The notes under the pieces were generated by a model. The model had not been told where the DNA came from, did not search any database, and saw only the letters and a list, made by a program, of their open reading frames with translations. A stretch of 64,000 nucleotides of DNA, taken from assembly GCA_028673005.1 (NCBI GenBank), contig CM054113.1:41420117-41484116 (forward strand), written 5' to 3'. The position numbers were made by a program, and so were the translations under genes. The DNA comes from Tanypteryx hageni. Its lineage: Eukaryota > Arthropoda > Insecta > Odonata > Petaluridae. Shown in pieces: positions 1 to 11,489 of the stretch (position 1 is the first letter of the stretch; every line of letters begins with the position of its first letter).

Positions 1-1440
1 TTTGCATCAGCGCGATTCGTTATGCGCACAGTATGTACTATTTCTAAATTTATTATTTATTAAAGATTTCGTTGATTTTTGTCCGTTTAACGTCTGTGCA
101 GTGATCTCATTCATTGCATAGTACGAAAAAGCAGGGTTTCCCCGCGAGTTTCTACGGAGGTAGAATCTCTTTTTCTGTTCCTAACACAACGCACTTGAAC
201 CAACTCTTTTATGTCCTGAAGAGGGATTTTCTTCAAGAAACGAACGCACTGTTAGCCGTCAACACCTGTATAAGGGAAAGCCCTCGCCAAAATATTCATT
301 GAGATGGGCGAAGAAAATATATTTGTATAGGAAGGTCCACTTATCGAAGGAGCTTCGAAACATGTGATTTATGGCAGAAAATCAATGCACAAAAAAATAA
401 GGAATTGTAAAAGTGGAGGCTGCATGGGACGCCATATCCGTTGCACATGCTTTCAGGGGTTAAAACACTCACTAAATCAACTTTAAAGACGTTTCTAAGT
501 AAAACACATCTGTTCAGGAACGGAAAAATGCCTATTGCATTATTTTGAATGAGAAGATTATTTTTTATTTACGCTACATTTTCCAGGAACGCATCTCTTG
601 CGTAAAACGTGGGATGCATGTATCACGCATAACTGGGTCAGATATAACCCAGATCCCACTGTACTACTCGCGATCCCACCGAAACATTTTGGCACCACGC
701 CTTTGATGCGATTCTCCGGCGAACGCCGAATTACTCTCAACTTTCGCTGGATAATGTTGGAAGCCGAATAATCGAGGTTCCACTCTGTGTGAGTGTGTGC
801 GTGCGTGCGCATGTGTATGCATGCATGTATATATTTGTGCGTGTGTGTGCGTGTTCGAATGAGAGATATTTTTAAAAAATGTGGAGATAGAAACCGTAGA
901 CGGTAGCGAGTATGTTTCACAGTGTGTGTGTCGGGGTTGTTTTTTTCAAGTACTCCGATATTCTCAAAGAAGCACTTCGGGTTCGACCTCCATTTCTTTT
1001 CAAGGTTCGTATGAACGTTTCGAAGTTTTTCCCTTCGCCCATTGTGGAGGGTTAGTCACGTAACGGGGAAGTATAAAAGAATTCAAAGAAGAAAGGAAAG
1101 ATGCGATCTTTTGGTTTATTTGCGATTAAAACAATAGGGCGGGATAAATCAAAGCATCATCTGCAAAATAATTCAGATTATTTAAAAAAACAAATTCAAA
1201 TAAATTTCTGGAGGTTTAACTGGAATGAATTATTTAATAACGTGAAATTTGAGGTGGAATAATGTTTTCAAAAATAAGGAGAACGCTACAGATTGCATGA
1301 ACCTTAGAAATAAACAGGTCACACATTTATAACGTCAAATGATTTGAATGTGTAAATATTATGGTGCAAAAAAAGGGTATGGACGGAACTAACTAGGAAT
1401 GAAATTATAGCTTGAATTATTTTAAAATCTATAGTAGGTA
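1..1440. other. Non-genic DNA with TG-rich simple sequence
   Basis: I see no supported gene here. A TG/TGCG-rich simple-sequence stretch lies at about 781-860. The rest is AT-rich. The short open frames present show no recognisable domain and overlap simple sequence. Confidence 0.6.
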
Positions 1441-1442
1441 TA

Positions 1443-1608
1443 CAGTCAAACCCCGATTTAGTGCCACCCCCGAATACCGCCCCTGAATCGTTGTGAAACT
1501 TCCATCTTGTGATTATATAGAGCAATCATATACCTAGACTCTGCCACCCCCGCTTTAACGTCAATGTCAGTGATGGATAAACGGTGGCGCTGCATCAAGG
1601 TTTGACTG
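1443..1608. mobile_element. Pogo/Tc1-mariner-type MITE with TA target duplication
   Basis: This is a short non-autonomous DNA transposon. The left end begins CAGTCAAACCCCGATTTAG and the reverse complement of the right end begins CAGTCAAACCTTGATGCAG. The first ten bases match exactly and about 21 of the first 27 match. A TA dinucleotide flanks each side (1441-1442 and 1609-1610), as expected for Tc1/mariner/pogo insertion. At 166 bp it has no room for a transposase and would need one supplied elsewhere. The terminal inverted repeats and TA are seen directly; the superfamily is inferred from the CAGT-type ends and the 2-bp target. Confidence 0.8.
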
Positions 1609-1610
1609 TA

Positions 1611-4510
1611 TAGCTTTGCAAGAGACAATATCTAAATTAAGATAACTTTGAATTACCTAAGAAAAAATGATGAAGGCAGAGGAAAATTGGATGAAATGTT
1701 TGGCAAAACGAGAAATATAAGTAATTTAAAAAGGTTGGGTTGATTGTAATTTTGGCAATTAACTATAAAAGAGATCTTCCTTGGAGCTCTCTAAAATTTT
1801 TAAATTCAAAGTGAAACATAAATAGAAAAAATCTATTTGATATTCAAGACAATTTTCATGAATCACATAAAGTTATCATTTACGGAATTGTGCATAATAG
1901 ATTTATTTGTCGAGTTTTGTTCGAGAAATATCCAAAGGTGACACAAAATGCAGTTACGTCAAGTCATTTTAAAAGTTCAAGGTTACATCTTAGGGAGTAA
2001 TAATTAAAATGAATGGCTCACCCGAAAAAAACTATTCAATATATATTTAGCTTTCTGCGAGAATGATGACATACTGACCTTGGTAATGGACTACGCTACT
2101 AAGTAAAAGCTCAGGCAGCATTATTAATATTAATATCTGCGAAGCCCTCTTCGTCGAAAAACATAAATATGTATACGGATAAGAAACTGTTCTATTTCAA
2201 TCTTCAGATATTATTATTAACAACCCTCATCTCTCAAAAATGAATTTGACATGCTAAAATCCCATCCTATCGAGTTTATTCAACCATCCAACACGATAAT
2301 TGATGGGAATGTGCACCTTTAATTTGATTACCAAAACGAATATGGTTCAATCTCTTTCAGGTAATGCCTTCCGACTGAAAAACGGAATATTTTCAATTTT
2401 ATGCGTCATAAATACCCACAAAAATCAAAAGAAGACGATTATGGCATTAGCTGAGGGCACACAGAAGTCTCTCCGGGCGAAAGAGACATGTCGTCATGAG
2501 AGTAAGAAGAGTTTTACAAGTGATGCTCACTAACACCACCCTACATGGGCTACGGCCGCGTGACGTCAGATGGCTGCCAATCCGCCTAGCGCTGGGAGGG
2601 CAAATCTGGTAGTATTAAGGGAGAAGGATAGGGTAGTGTGTGTGTATGTGTGGGTATGTGAGTGGGTGTGTGAGGGTAGGTGGGACAGAATGAGGTACGA
2701 GAATAGTGGATGGAGGGAATGAAGTCCATTCGGAGTAGGGTGAAAACCACAGCGTTAGTAGGGTAAGAGCATGTGTCTGCGTGGGTGTGTATATGTGTGG
2801 GCGTGTCGGCGTATGTGTTTAGAGCGGGACGAAGAGGAAGGGCATGTGTGGACGGGAAACCCCAAATGAGGAGGGAGACGACGTTACGTAAAGTTGGTGG
2901 GGTGACGAAGACGCTTTGATGTGGGATGCGGTCAATATTTACTGGGAGAGAAGGGATAGAAAGTCATACAGAACGATGAGAAGGGAGGATTTCACCATTG
3001 GATAAGTGTTTAACGATAACAGTGATGCGTGTGTTTCGCGTTGCTGCCAAAACCGAAAACTAGGAGGATACCGACGGATACTTGTATGTATATATTGATA
3101 CATGCATGGATGTGAATACACAAACCTGTTTATGTATTTTATCGTGCGAGATAATTGTTATAAATAAATAAAAGTATCAAGAACTTTATAATATTCAAGT
3201 GAAAAAAATTGGTTTTAAATTGATAAATCCAATACTAGTAAAGTATTTCATCAATTGAATTCAAAAGTTATAATTTGTTTTCATTTCTAATATCATTGAA
3301 TGATATATTTAAATATATCAATACTTATTTACAAGCGAAAGTTTCAGTTTTTTTTAAGTTATGCAAATATAACTTAATAAAGTTATTTTTTGACTTAAGA
3401 TAAAATAAAACTGTAAATTGAAGATAACACTATCCTAGCACTTTGTTATAGGGTAAAAATACTCAGTTCCACATAAAAATAAATTTCTAGCAAACCATCT
3501 CCGAGAAATAAGATCACTCCGAAGTTATAAAACTAGTACCAGCCGAGACTCCACCTTTAGATTCCTCTTTGTCTTTAAATGAAACACCAATTGCTATAAA
3601 TATAGATCGTTAACTACCGCGAAATGCCTCTTCGATATTGAACCGGATTTCGAATAATTCTTCGCCAGAAAAATAGAAATAATTCCACTTCCATTGTCCT
3701 CTTCGGTAACTCTCATACGAAGCGACAACCCAAGAGAAAAATCCGAGTGCTTTTCCTGGTTCCAATCACTATATAGTCCGAGACAACCGAAAAAATAACG
3801 GGTCACACTTTATCCCGTCGTAATTTTCCAAAGAGACGGGATGATGTTTTGCGCTCGGGGCCGCTTGTTGGGTGCAAGGACGGCGGACGGAGGCCCATCG
3901 AAGGAAGTGGGAGGGGTGTAGGAGTAAACGGGAAGGGGGAGAAGGAGAGGGAGGGGAAATGAAGTGGAGGAGAACGTCGAAATAGCGGGTCGTCGGAGGT
4001 AGCGCGGAGAGCAGTTTGAGCGGAGATGGCACGCCTGGAATGCGGGCTTCCTTAGCTACACGCAAGTCGAGCGGAAGATTAGTACACAGGGGCTAAGAGG
4101 GTGAGGGCCGGGAATGGATGCGATTGATAACGTAGGTAGTAAACACATACTTGCCTCGAAGGGAAGCAAAGGCAGATGGGTGTTACATATGGCGCAATAC
4201 GAACGGGAGGCGCGAGATTAATTTGGTGTGCATATCTTTTCCTGAAAAATGATAGTCGCGGAATATTTAGTGAGGGATAAATGCGTTCGAAGATGAGGAA
4301 AAAGACGAATAGCATTCCTATATTGGGAATCCTAAACACACCCGTAAAACAGAGGCAAGATTAGTTTTAGCATATAAAAATCGCGGAAATTTAGCCATTT
4401 AGACTAAGAATTGATCATTAAAACTCAAATACCAAATGATCTTACGTTTACGTAGCAAATGTAAATCGTTATATTAAATAAAATATTTCACAATTTAGCG
4501 CGAATTTTAA
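1611..4510. other. Non-genic DNA with TG-rich tract
   Basis: No gene is supported. About 2635-2850 is rich in TGTG, GTGGG and related G/T repeats. About 3890-4000 is G/A-rich. The remainder is AT-rich unique-looking sequence. Confidence 0.55.
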
Positions 4511-4513
4511 CTA

Positions 4514-4653
4514 TGCTTTATTTATTTATTTATTTTTATTTGCAAAGAATGTTGCGATTAGGCAAAGCCAGGTGGCAAGGAAAACACAAAATTTAATACA
4601 ATGCTAATAAGAATTAAAAATTTCGGAGAAGACAAATATATAGTTCAATGCAG
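4514..4653 (-). other. 3' UTR and (AAAT)n tail of a CR1/Jockey-type LINE fragment
   Basis: Read on the minus strand, about 120 bases follow the LINE stop codon and end in repeated AAAT/TAAA units at about 4516-4540. A short tandem 3' tail after a brief UTR is common in the CR1/Jockey group. It marks the likely 3' end of this fragment. Confidence 0.6.
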
Positions 4654-5192
4654 TCATTTTACATTACTGCTGTCCTTTTCTTTACATTTCTTAAGATATT
4701 TTTTAAACAACTTCACATTTTTCGGCAAAGGATTTACGAATTCTTCAGGAAGGGCATTCCATTCTACTATATCCCTATTTATGAACGAATACTTCCCCGT
4801 ATCAGTCCTTTGCTTTCTATTACGTAATTTGTGCATATGATCATTTTTTCCTACAAAATATGGTTTTTCCATCCTCTTGCCTAGATCTTCCCAAGCCCAA
4901 ATACCGACTAATCTATTTACCTTTCTTTTTTTACTTAACGGTTCCAACCCCAAAATTTGAATCATTTCTGAAACACACTCATTTCTGTCATATCTACCTA
5001 ATACGAAGCGAGCGGCTTTTCTTTGTACTCGCTCTATCGTTTTTATTTGTCCTAATTCGAATGGATCCCATACATTTGTGGCATACTCCAAAAGGGGTCA
5101 TACTAACGCCCTGTAAGCAAGTTCTTTAGCCGTACTCGTACTCTTCTTTAAGCTCCTCATTACAAAGTGTAAGTTACTGTACGCCTTAGCAT
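4654..5192 (-). pseudogene. LINE (CR1/Jockey-like) reverse transcriptase C-terminal fragment
   Basis: The minus-strand translation contains LEYATNVWDP, then KTIERVQRKAARFVLGRY, a LEPLSKKRKVNRL segment, and near the end YSFINRD and WNALPEEFV. This is the characteristic post-RT C-terminal region of CR1/Jockey-type non-LTR retrotransposons. The open part runs from 5091 to 4654. Similarity continues upstream as NAKAYSNLHFVMRSLKK, up to about 5192, across an in-frame TGA at 5098-5100. That TGA sits where these proteins usually have an arginine (ALV-R-PLLEYA), so it is probably a CGA-to-TGA change. All catalytic RT motifs and the endonuclease are missing. It is a 5'-truncated, dead copy. The broad group is clear; the exact clade is not. 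Confidence 0.8.
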
Positions 5193-5199
5193 TATATAT

Positions 5200-5640
5200 T
5201 TGTATAGGGAGATTTTAACATATCGGGGTCCTAGTGGAAGTCATACTCTGTGACTCTTAGACCCTAGTGACTAGAAGGTACATTCAGTACGTTTTTTAAA
5301 AATATTTAATAATTCTAAAAACATTAAGCCAGGTTCATCAACTCAAATCGTATTATGCATTTATATGATAAATCAATAATTGTTATTTTAATAGTTTTAA
5401 AAAAGAGGTTTTGTCATTTTTGAACTCCCGAAAATGCGAGAACCACAGTCGGTAGCATGGAACGCCTTCCAGTTAATTCACCCATGCATATTTAAGCTAT
5501 CATTATGCAGTATTTCGAAAAAAAATCACGCGGTTATTGGCAATATAAATTTTCATTAAAAGTTATTATGATAAAATATTTTGAGATCTTTGCTAGTTGT
5601 TATCCACATCGAGAATACACGTTGTAATACATCAAACGTA
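5200..5640. other. AT-rich spacer between two LINE fragments
   Basis: I see no gene or clear repeat. This AT-rich stretch separates the CR1/Jockey-like fragment from the 3' tail of RTE-like copy 1. Its first bases could still belong to the decayed LINE upstream of position 5192. Confidence 0.5.
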
Positions 5641-8337
5641 TCATCATCATAGGTAGTCTGTCCGTAGACAGGTCCGTGATTATTCATGGTTAAACCTGGT
5701 TCTCCATATACTCCTATTTTCCGCTGTCCTCTTTATATCTTGATAACTATCTTTCCCTTTCAGATCGTCTATCAGCTGAAACCTTTTCCTACCTCTTTCC
5801 CTTTTCCCATCTAGTTTTCCTTCTAACACGTCTTTAATCATACTCTCTCTCCTCAGGTAATGTCCAACCCAGTTAGCCTTCCTCTTTCTGATAGTCTGTA
5901 TAATCATTCGCTTCTCTCCTATTCTTCGTAGCACTTCATCGTTTTTCATCCTATCTGTCCATTTTATCTTCAGCATTCTCCTCCAAGTCCACATTTCAAA
6001 GCTTTCCAAGTATTTGATGTCATTTTTCCTTAGCGTCCATGTTTCTGCCCCATACAATGCTATACTCCATACGTAGCATTTTATCAACTTCCTGCGGATA
6101 TCTTCCCTTATATTCCCTGTAAGTAGTTGTTTCTTTCTCCTGAAAGCCGCTTTTGCTTTTCCTATTCTAGTTTTGATCTCATCCGTACATTTTGCCTCTC
6201 GTGTTATGATACTTCCAAGGTATTTATATTCTGAAACTTGTTCTAATGGCTTTCCCCCAATAGTTATGTTCAGATTCTCTTCTTTACCCGATATTCGAAT
6301 GACCTTGGATTTTTCTGTATTTATTTCCATACCGTATTTTCTACCTGTTATCACTAGTCTATTTATCATTTTTTGTAGCTCCTCTTCCTTTCTTGCTAGA
6401 AGTACTTGATCATCTGCGTATTTTACTGTTCTTATAATCCTTCCTCCAATTTTGAAATCCCCTGTGCCTTCTAAAGCTTCTTGCATTAGACTTTCTCCAT
6501 ATATATTGAATAGGGTTGGCGATAGGCAGCATCCTTGTCTTACTCCTCTACCGATATTTATTCCGCAGGTGTCCACATTCTCAAACCTGACCTTTACAAC
6601 TTGATTCTCATATAGATTCCTAATCAGTCTCCTGTCTTTCCAGTCTACACCTATATCCTTTAATATCTTCATCAACTTTACCCAATTTACTCTATCAAAG
6701 GCCTTCTGCCAGTCTAAGAAACATGCGCAGATATCTTGACTGTATTCTATTGCCCTTTCTGATATGATTCTAACTACTCCTATAGCATCTCTAGTTCCTC
6801 GTCCTTTTCTGAAACCGAATTGATCTTCCCCTATTATTTCTTCTGCCTTTTTCTCCAGCCTTTTATTAAGAATCCTCGTGATGATCTTCGATGTGTGTGA
6901 CAGAAGGCTTATAGTTCTGTAATCTTTACACTGCATTGCCTTTGGCTTCTTCTTTAGAGGGATCATTGTTACTTCTAGGAAATCCTGAGGCCACTCTCCC
7001 GTGTCGTAAATCTTATTAATTAATTTCGTGATCGCTTTTAGTCCTTCTGATCCTATGACTTTAAGTATCTCAGCCGGTATTCCATCGCTGCCCGTGGCTT
7101 TCCCCTTCTTAAGTTCCACTATCGCTTTTTCTACTTCGCTCTCCATAATACTTGGTCCTAAGTTATCTTCTTCAATGTTTTCCTCATTTTCCAGTTCTAT
7201 TTTTGCCGCTCCTGTCTGTTTGCTGTATAATTCCTTAATGTATTCTTCCCATACCTGTGCTACATCCTTTGTTTCTGAGACTATCTTCCCATCCGTATTC
7301 ATAATTCCTTTACCACAAATTCCATTAGACTTCTTATCTTCTAATTCCAGTGCCCTAGCGTACATCATATCGTACCGTCCTAATTTCTCCATTTGTTCTA
7401 TTTCATCACATTTTCCTTTTAGCCAATTTTCTCTAGCTTTATCTGTTACCCTTCTCAACTCATTGTTTATACGCCTATAGTTGGCTCTACCTTCTTCACT
7501 GTTAACGTTTTTCCATTTTCGTCTCTCATCCATTTTCTCCAGCATTTCCTTCGTGATCCATGGTTTTCTGATTTTCTTCTCTTGTTTTCCAATCTCTTTA
7601 TCCAAGGTATCCTTGATACTGGTTTTAATTTCATCCCATTCTATATCGACGGTCTTCGGATTGTTTTCCAACTTTCTTAGGTTATCTTCCAACTTCATGC
7701 TGACTACATCCTGCCTTTCTTTCAGTTTTTGTAGGTCCCAGGTCTGTCTTTCTCTTCTCGTTTTTCTTATTTGTTTGAGCTTTGTACTCACGTCAAGTAT
7801 TAAAAGGCTGTGATCTGAATCAATGTCTGCTCCTTGCAATGCCTTGGCGTTCTTTATGCTGTTCCTAAATCTTTGTTTTACAAGGATGTAATCTATTTGG
7901 CATCTCATTCTATCTCCTGGGCTTTTCCATGTGTATAACCTTCGTTTATGGTTTTTGAACCATGTATTAGTCACTACAAGGTCATTATTGATGCAGAATT
8001 CTACGAGTTTCTCCCCTCCTCGATTTCTCTTCCCAAGTCCGTATTGCCCGACAACATTTTCTTCCTGTCCTTCTCCGACTATGCTGTTCCAATCTCCCAT
8101 TATTATGCAGTTTACCTTTCCTCTTCCGTCTTCTTCGTAAATTTCATTAATTTGCTCATAGATCTCATCTATTTCTTCATCGTCATGAGCTGACGTTGGC
8201 ATATATACCTGGATTATCAGCATGTCCACTGGGACTGCTTTTAGCTTTATTGCCATCAGTCTATCGTTCGTTGCTATTATCTTTGTCACGCTTTTCATCA
8301 TATCTTTCCTAAGTACCAGAGCTACTCCCCTTTCCCC
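5641..8337 (-). mobile_element. RTE-like LINE, copy 1 (5'-truncated)
   Basis: This minus-strand non-LTR retrotransposon matches the plus-strand copy at 41.3-44.45 kb base for base over almost its whole length. Its 3' end is a short UTR of about 40 bases containing a CTGTC-TACG-GACAG stem-loop, then a (TGA)n microsatellite tail at about 5641-5650 with no poly(A). A short tandem 3' tail is typical of the RTE clade. Homology to copy 2 stops at about 8337, inside the endonuclease coding region, so roughly the first 120 codons and the 5' UTR are missing. A 10-bp tandem duplication (TATATCACCT twice, 8341-8360) lies just outside the truncation point. I could not identify a target-site duplication. 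Confidence 0.85.
5680..8301 (-). CDS. Endonuclease/reverse transcriptase of RTE-like LINE (5'-truncated, otherwise open)
   Basis: The frame of 873 codons is uninterrupted. It begins inside an APE-type endonuclease: VYMPTS at residues 32-37, MGDWN at 68-72, QIDYIL at 135-140 and DSDHS at 161-165. The reverse transcriptase follows: ATGSDGIPAEIL (402-413), QFGFRKGRGTRDA (494-506), motif A LDWQKAFD (529-536), motif B RGVRQGCCLSPTLF (585-598), the catalytic YADD (628-631) and motif E YKYLGSI (692-698). The C-terminal part has WSIALYGAETWTL and NWVGHYLRR. Such proteins nick target DNA and prime cDNA on it. The chosen ATG is simply the first methionine after the truncation; the frame is open a little further upstream. 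Without the N-terminal catalytic asparagine and glutamate motifs it should lack endonuclease activity, although the RT motifs look intact. Confidence 0.85.
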   Translation of the reverse strand: MMKSVTKIIATNDRLMAIKLKAVPVDMLIIQVYMPTSAHDDEEIDEIYEQINEIYEEDGRGKVNCIIMGDWNSIVGEGQEENVVGQYGLGKRNRGGEKLVEFCINNDLVVTNTWFKNHKRRLYTWKSPGDRMRCQIDYILVKQRFRNSIKNAKALQGADIDSDHSLLILDVSTKLKQIRKTRRERQTWDLQKLKERQDVVSMKLEDNLRKLENNPKTVDIEWDEIKTSIKDTLDKEIGKQEKKIRKPWITKEMLEKMDERRKWKNVNSEEGRANYRRINNELRRVTDKARENWLKGKCDEIEQMEKLGRYDMMYARALELEDKKSNGICGKGIMNTDGKIVSETKDVAQVWEEYIKELYSKQTGAAKIELENEENIEEDNLGPSIMESEVEKAIVELKKGKATGSDGIPAEILKVIGSEGLKAITKLINKIYDTGEWPQDFLEVTMIPLKKKPKAMQCKDYRTISLLSHTSKIITRILNKRLEKKAEEIIGEDQFGFRKGRGTRDAIGVVRIISERAIEYSQDICACFLDWQKAFDRVNWVKLMKILKDIGVDWKDRRLIRNLYENQVVKVRFENVDTCGINIGRGVRQGCCLSPTLFNIYGESLMQEALEGTGDFKIGGRIIRTVKYADDQVLLARKEEELQKMINRLVITGRKYGMEINTEKSKVIRISGKEENLNITIGGKPLEQVSEYKYLGSIITREAKCTDEIKTRIGKAKAAFRRKKQLLTGNIREDIRRKLIKCYVWSIALYGAETWTLRKNDIKYLESFEMWTWRRMLKIKWTDRMKNDEVLRRIGEKRMIIQTIRKRKANWVGHYLRRESMIKDVLEGKLDGKRERGRKRFQLIDDLKGKDSYQDIKRTAENRSIWRTRFNHE

Positions 8338-11010
8338 GTATATATCACCTTATATCACCTAAGTATTTATGTCTTCATCTAGAAAAAACGAGCCACAGAA
8401 TAATATAAACATTCATCGGGTGGGAAAATCGAATAAATAAAGGAAGGGACGAAAGTTAAACTCCACAAGGAGGCAAGAATAATGTTGAACGAAGAGAAAG
8501 ATTGATCAGGCGACGTGTACATGACTGGTGCGAACCATCACTCTTTAAGAACACAATACACTTTGCGATATAAAAAAAACTTCCTCTTTATCCAATATGT
8601 CACGCCCATTTTTTCGGCGAGTACCAAATAATAAAAAACTACGTGATCGAACCTGGAACATTGGAGTCGTTGTCACACACCGACCTACGCATATCGCAGA
8701 AGAGTGTTTCTGGGCTAGGAGAAGGAAGGGAGGGGGAGGAAAAGAGAAGTTAAAATTCGGAGCGCGGGACGTGTGACGGGCGAGAATTTCGGGAGCGAAC
8801 GTGATAAAGCATCAAAAGGGAAATATAAGCGAGAGAACGGCGAAAGAGGAAAACTGAGGCGGGATCGTAAATCACGACCTGTAACTAGTTTAGCTCCTCT
8901 CCCAGCCGCTACGCAGAACATAAACCGTATAAATCCCTCAAGGTGCCTATTAATCATATTGCTGAGGTGTGTGCGCTCTTACGTTCAAAAACAAAACCCT
9001 GTCACTCGACCGACTAAGCGACTGGAATACTAGATAATGCGTCTTCTCCGGCATTTTCATCTGGGACTAAAAGTATATGGCAGGAGTTGGCAGAACTGTG
9101 ACGCACAAACAGCACGCGGATCACGAGCTGCTCTTCTAATTTAAAATGCTGCAATTTTAAGGAAACTTAAGGTCAAAAAAATATTGCCGATTAATTTAAA
9201 ATTTTGACCCTACCTACTGCTGTGAATCGCTGCATCCCATGATGAGTTTTGTTCAAAACAATACTTCAAATCAACACTTTGAGAAGACCCTTCGCAGTGC
9301 ACTGACATTTTATAAGCCAGATTTTACAGATCTTTCCGACAGTATGGAAACCCATAAGGCTTCTAGTTCTAACAGAAATTATCCTGCAGATATACATTCA
9401 TCTAACGTAATTTAAAATAATTATTTTTACATAAAAAGGGGGTTTGCGGTTTCCAAACATCGTCCGAAGTAACTAATTTTAAATCTGATTTGATAGTTTT
9501 TGGTCCATATCAGTGATCGTGAATAACATCTACCCGTAAAAAAAGAAATCATTCGAGAAATACGCCAAATTGATTAATTTGAAACGGAGACGCAATTAAA
9601 ATCATTCGTTAAGAGGACTTATTAATATGGTTGAAAGCTCTCCTGAGACATTCACGTGGAAATATGGGATGCAGAGAAGAAAAGAGAAGGATAAAGTATT
9701 AGAGGTTAAGTAAGGTTACCTCGACGGGAGAAGAGGAGGAATGGAGACAAGAGAAATGGCGGCGTGGTCAAAAAATGGGAGCTCGTTTGTTTTTGAAGAA
9801 AAATTATGAGGAATAAGAGGGAAAGGAATTTTATAGAGAAAGGGGTTATGGATGGGTGTAAGACAAAAAATTGCTTTGAGGTATAGGTAAAGAAAAACTT
9901 TTAATCTGCGAGGTTATTTATTTTTCGTGCTGCTTACAATAACCCGAAAAAGTGAGTAGATAAACAAACATCCGTGAATACAATACTCCTAAAATGTCAA
10001 GAGAGAACATATAATGATTATTAAACAGGAAAGAGAAAGTCAAACATCGGGGCCAAAAAGAATTAACATAAGCACATTTCGGAAGGATAAGAAAAGAAAT
10101 ACTATTTTTTTTCTCGACTCGAACAAATACAAAACTTTCGGCTCATCTGACGAAAGACAATTTAAACTCTTGCTCGGTAAACAGAATAAGTACCAATTCC
10201 CAGAAAAACACCGAGATGAATACCTCAAAGTCGGATTTCAGCCGACGGAAGCACTTCGAAACGTTGCTTCACTTGCGAAAAAGAATGACGTCATCTACGG
10301 AAGAGCTTCACTCAATTACGCCAAAGAGTCTTGAAGGATTCAATGCTAAGCGACCGAGCAAATGAAAAAAAAGAGTAAACGTAGAGAGAAGCCGAAAATT
10401 CTTCAATGAACTTTCGGGAATGCCTTTGATTGGTGTTATAGAGTGTAAAAATAAAGGACCCATAGAGATCCCGGACGACGATTTATCGTGGGAGAAGCAA
10501 ATAAAGAGAAGTCCAAAAAGGAAGCGTAAGTACGTTTTATGGAGAAGTGAAAACCGGGATAGACAGAAAGAAAGATACTTCGAGAGGCGATTTATAAAAA
10601 AGGCGATAACCTCGAATACACCTATAAACAACGACGTGAATGGAGAAAAAAGGGGGAAGATAAACAGGAGACATAGAGAGAAAGAAAAAGCCAAATTCTC
10701 GTTAGAGAAGAAAGCAAAGCGCGAAAATGGATACTGATAGGGAAATCTTTTATGAGAACGGTGAATAAAAAACGGATCGAAAAAAGATCGGATAGGGCGA
10801 TAAGGAGAGAAGGGACTCGGTTATAAAGATGGACTCGAGAATATACGGAGAGGAGAAAAAAATGAAGCTCGCGAGAAAAAAATAGAAGGAAATTTTTCGT
10901 GAAAGAGGGAATCGGAAAGATGGAGACAGAAGCTTAGCCCCTGTTACGACTAATAAATAAAGCCCGAATCCACAAATGCCTACTTCTATCCCATTCTAGG
11001 ATCAGACTAC
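8338..11010. other. Non-genic spacer
   Basis: I see no recognisable gene. Two neighbouring open frames of about 105 codons (10014-10334 and 10420-10737, plus) are rich in Lys, Arg and Glu, lie in A/G-rich DNA and match no family I recognise, so I do not call them. Confidence 0.45.
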
Positions 11011-11019
11011 AACATAACA

Positions 11020-11350
11020 CCCAAATCTCTCCCTACTTTCTCTCTCTCTTCTCTGTTTCACCATGCCTCTACCCCTCTCATTCACTTTCCATCCCTCGGA
11101 TGCTCTCCTCTTATCTCCTTCCCACAACCATCTACCTTTAATCATCCTTCTCTTTCTCTCTCTCCCCCCCCCCCTCCAGCCCTCCAAAAGTCCTCTTTAC
11201 TCTCTCGTTCCCCTCCCATCCGACTCATATACCTCCTATTACGTACTCAATTCTATTTCCCCTTTAGGACCGCCTCCTAACTTCTTCACCTTCTCCCTTC
11301 CCCCTGTATTCCCCGGCCCTTTTTCGTCCGCCAAACTCCACCGGCATTCT
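11020..11350. repeat. Polypyrimidine (CT-rich) tract
   Basis: The plus strand is dominated by C and T, with TCTCTCTC runs and an uninterrupted C run near 11165-11175. It is low-complexity DNA. Both strands give open frames here only because of composition. A separate (CT)n run lies at about 11461-11482. Confidence 0.7.
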
Positions 11351-11489
11351 CGCTGACGTTAATATCCTCGGGCGGAGGCTCAGGCGGTACACAAATAACG
11401 CGAGACCTCAGCCGACCTCAAAAACCTCCTACTTCTCACATAGCGATTGAATCACGATCCTTTCTCTCTCTCTCTCTCTCCTCTCACTC

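Noticed and set aside
7028..8193. Plus-strand open frames within LINE copy 1, and the same sequences at 41897-43062 on the minus strand
   Set aside because: They are antisense shadows of the LINE endonuclease/RT gene. Their presence at both loci reflects LINE homology.
10014..10737. Two adjacent ~105-codon Lys/Glu/Arg-rich frames
   Set aside because: They look more varied than repeat-driven frames but match no known family and show no splice or promoter context, so evidence is insufficient.
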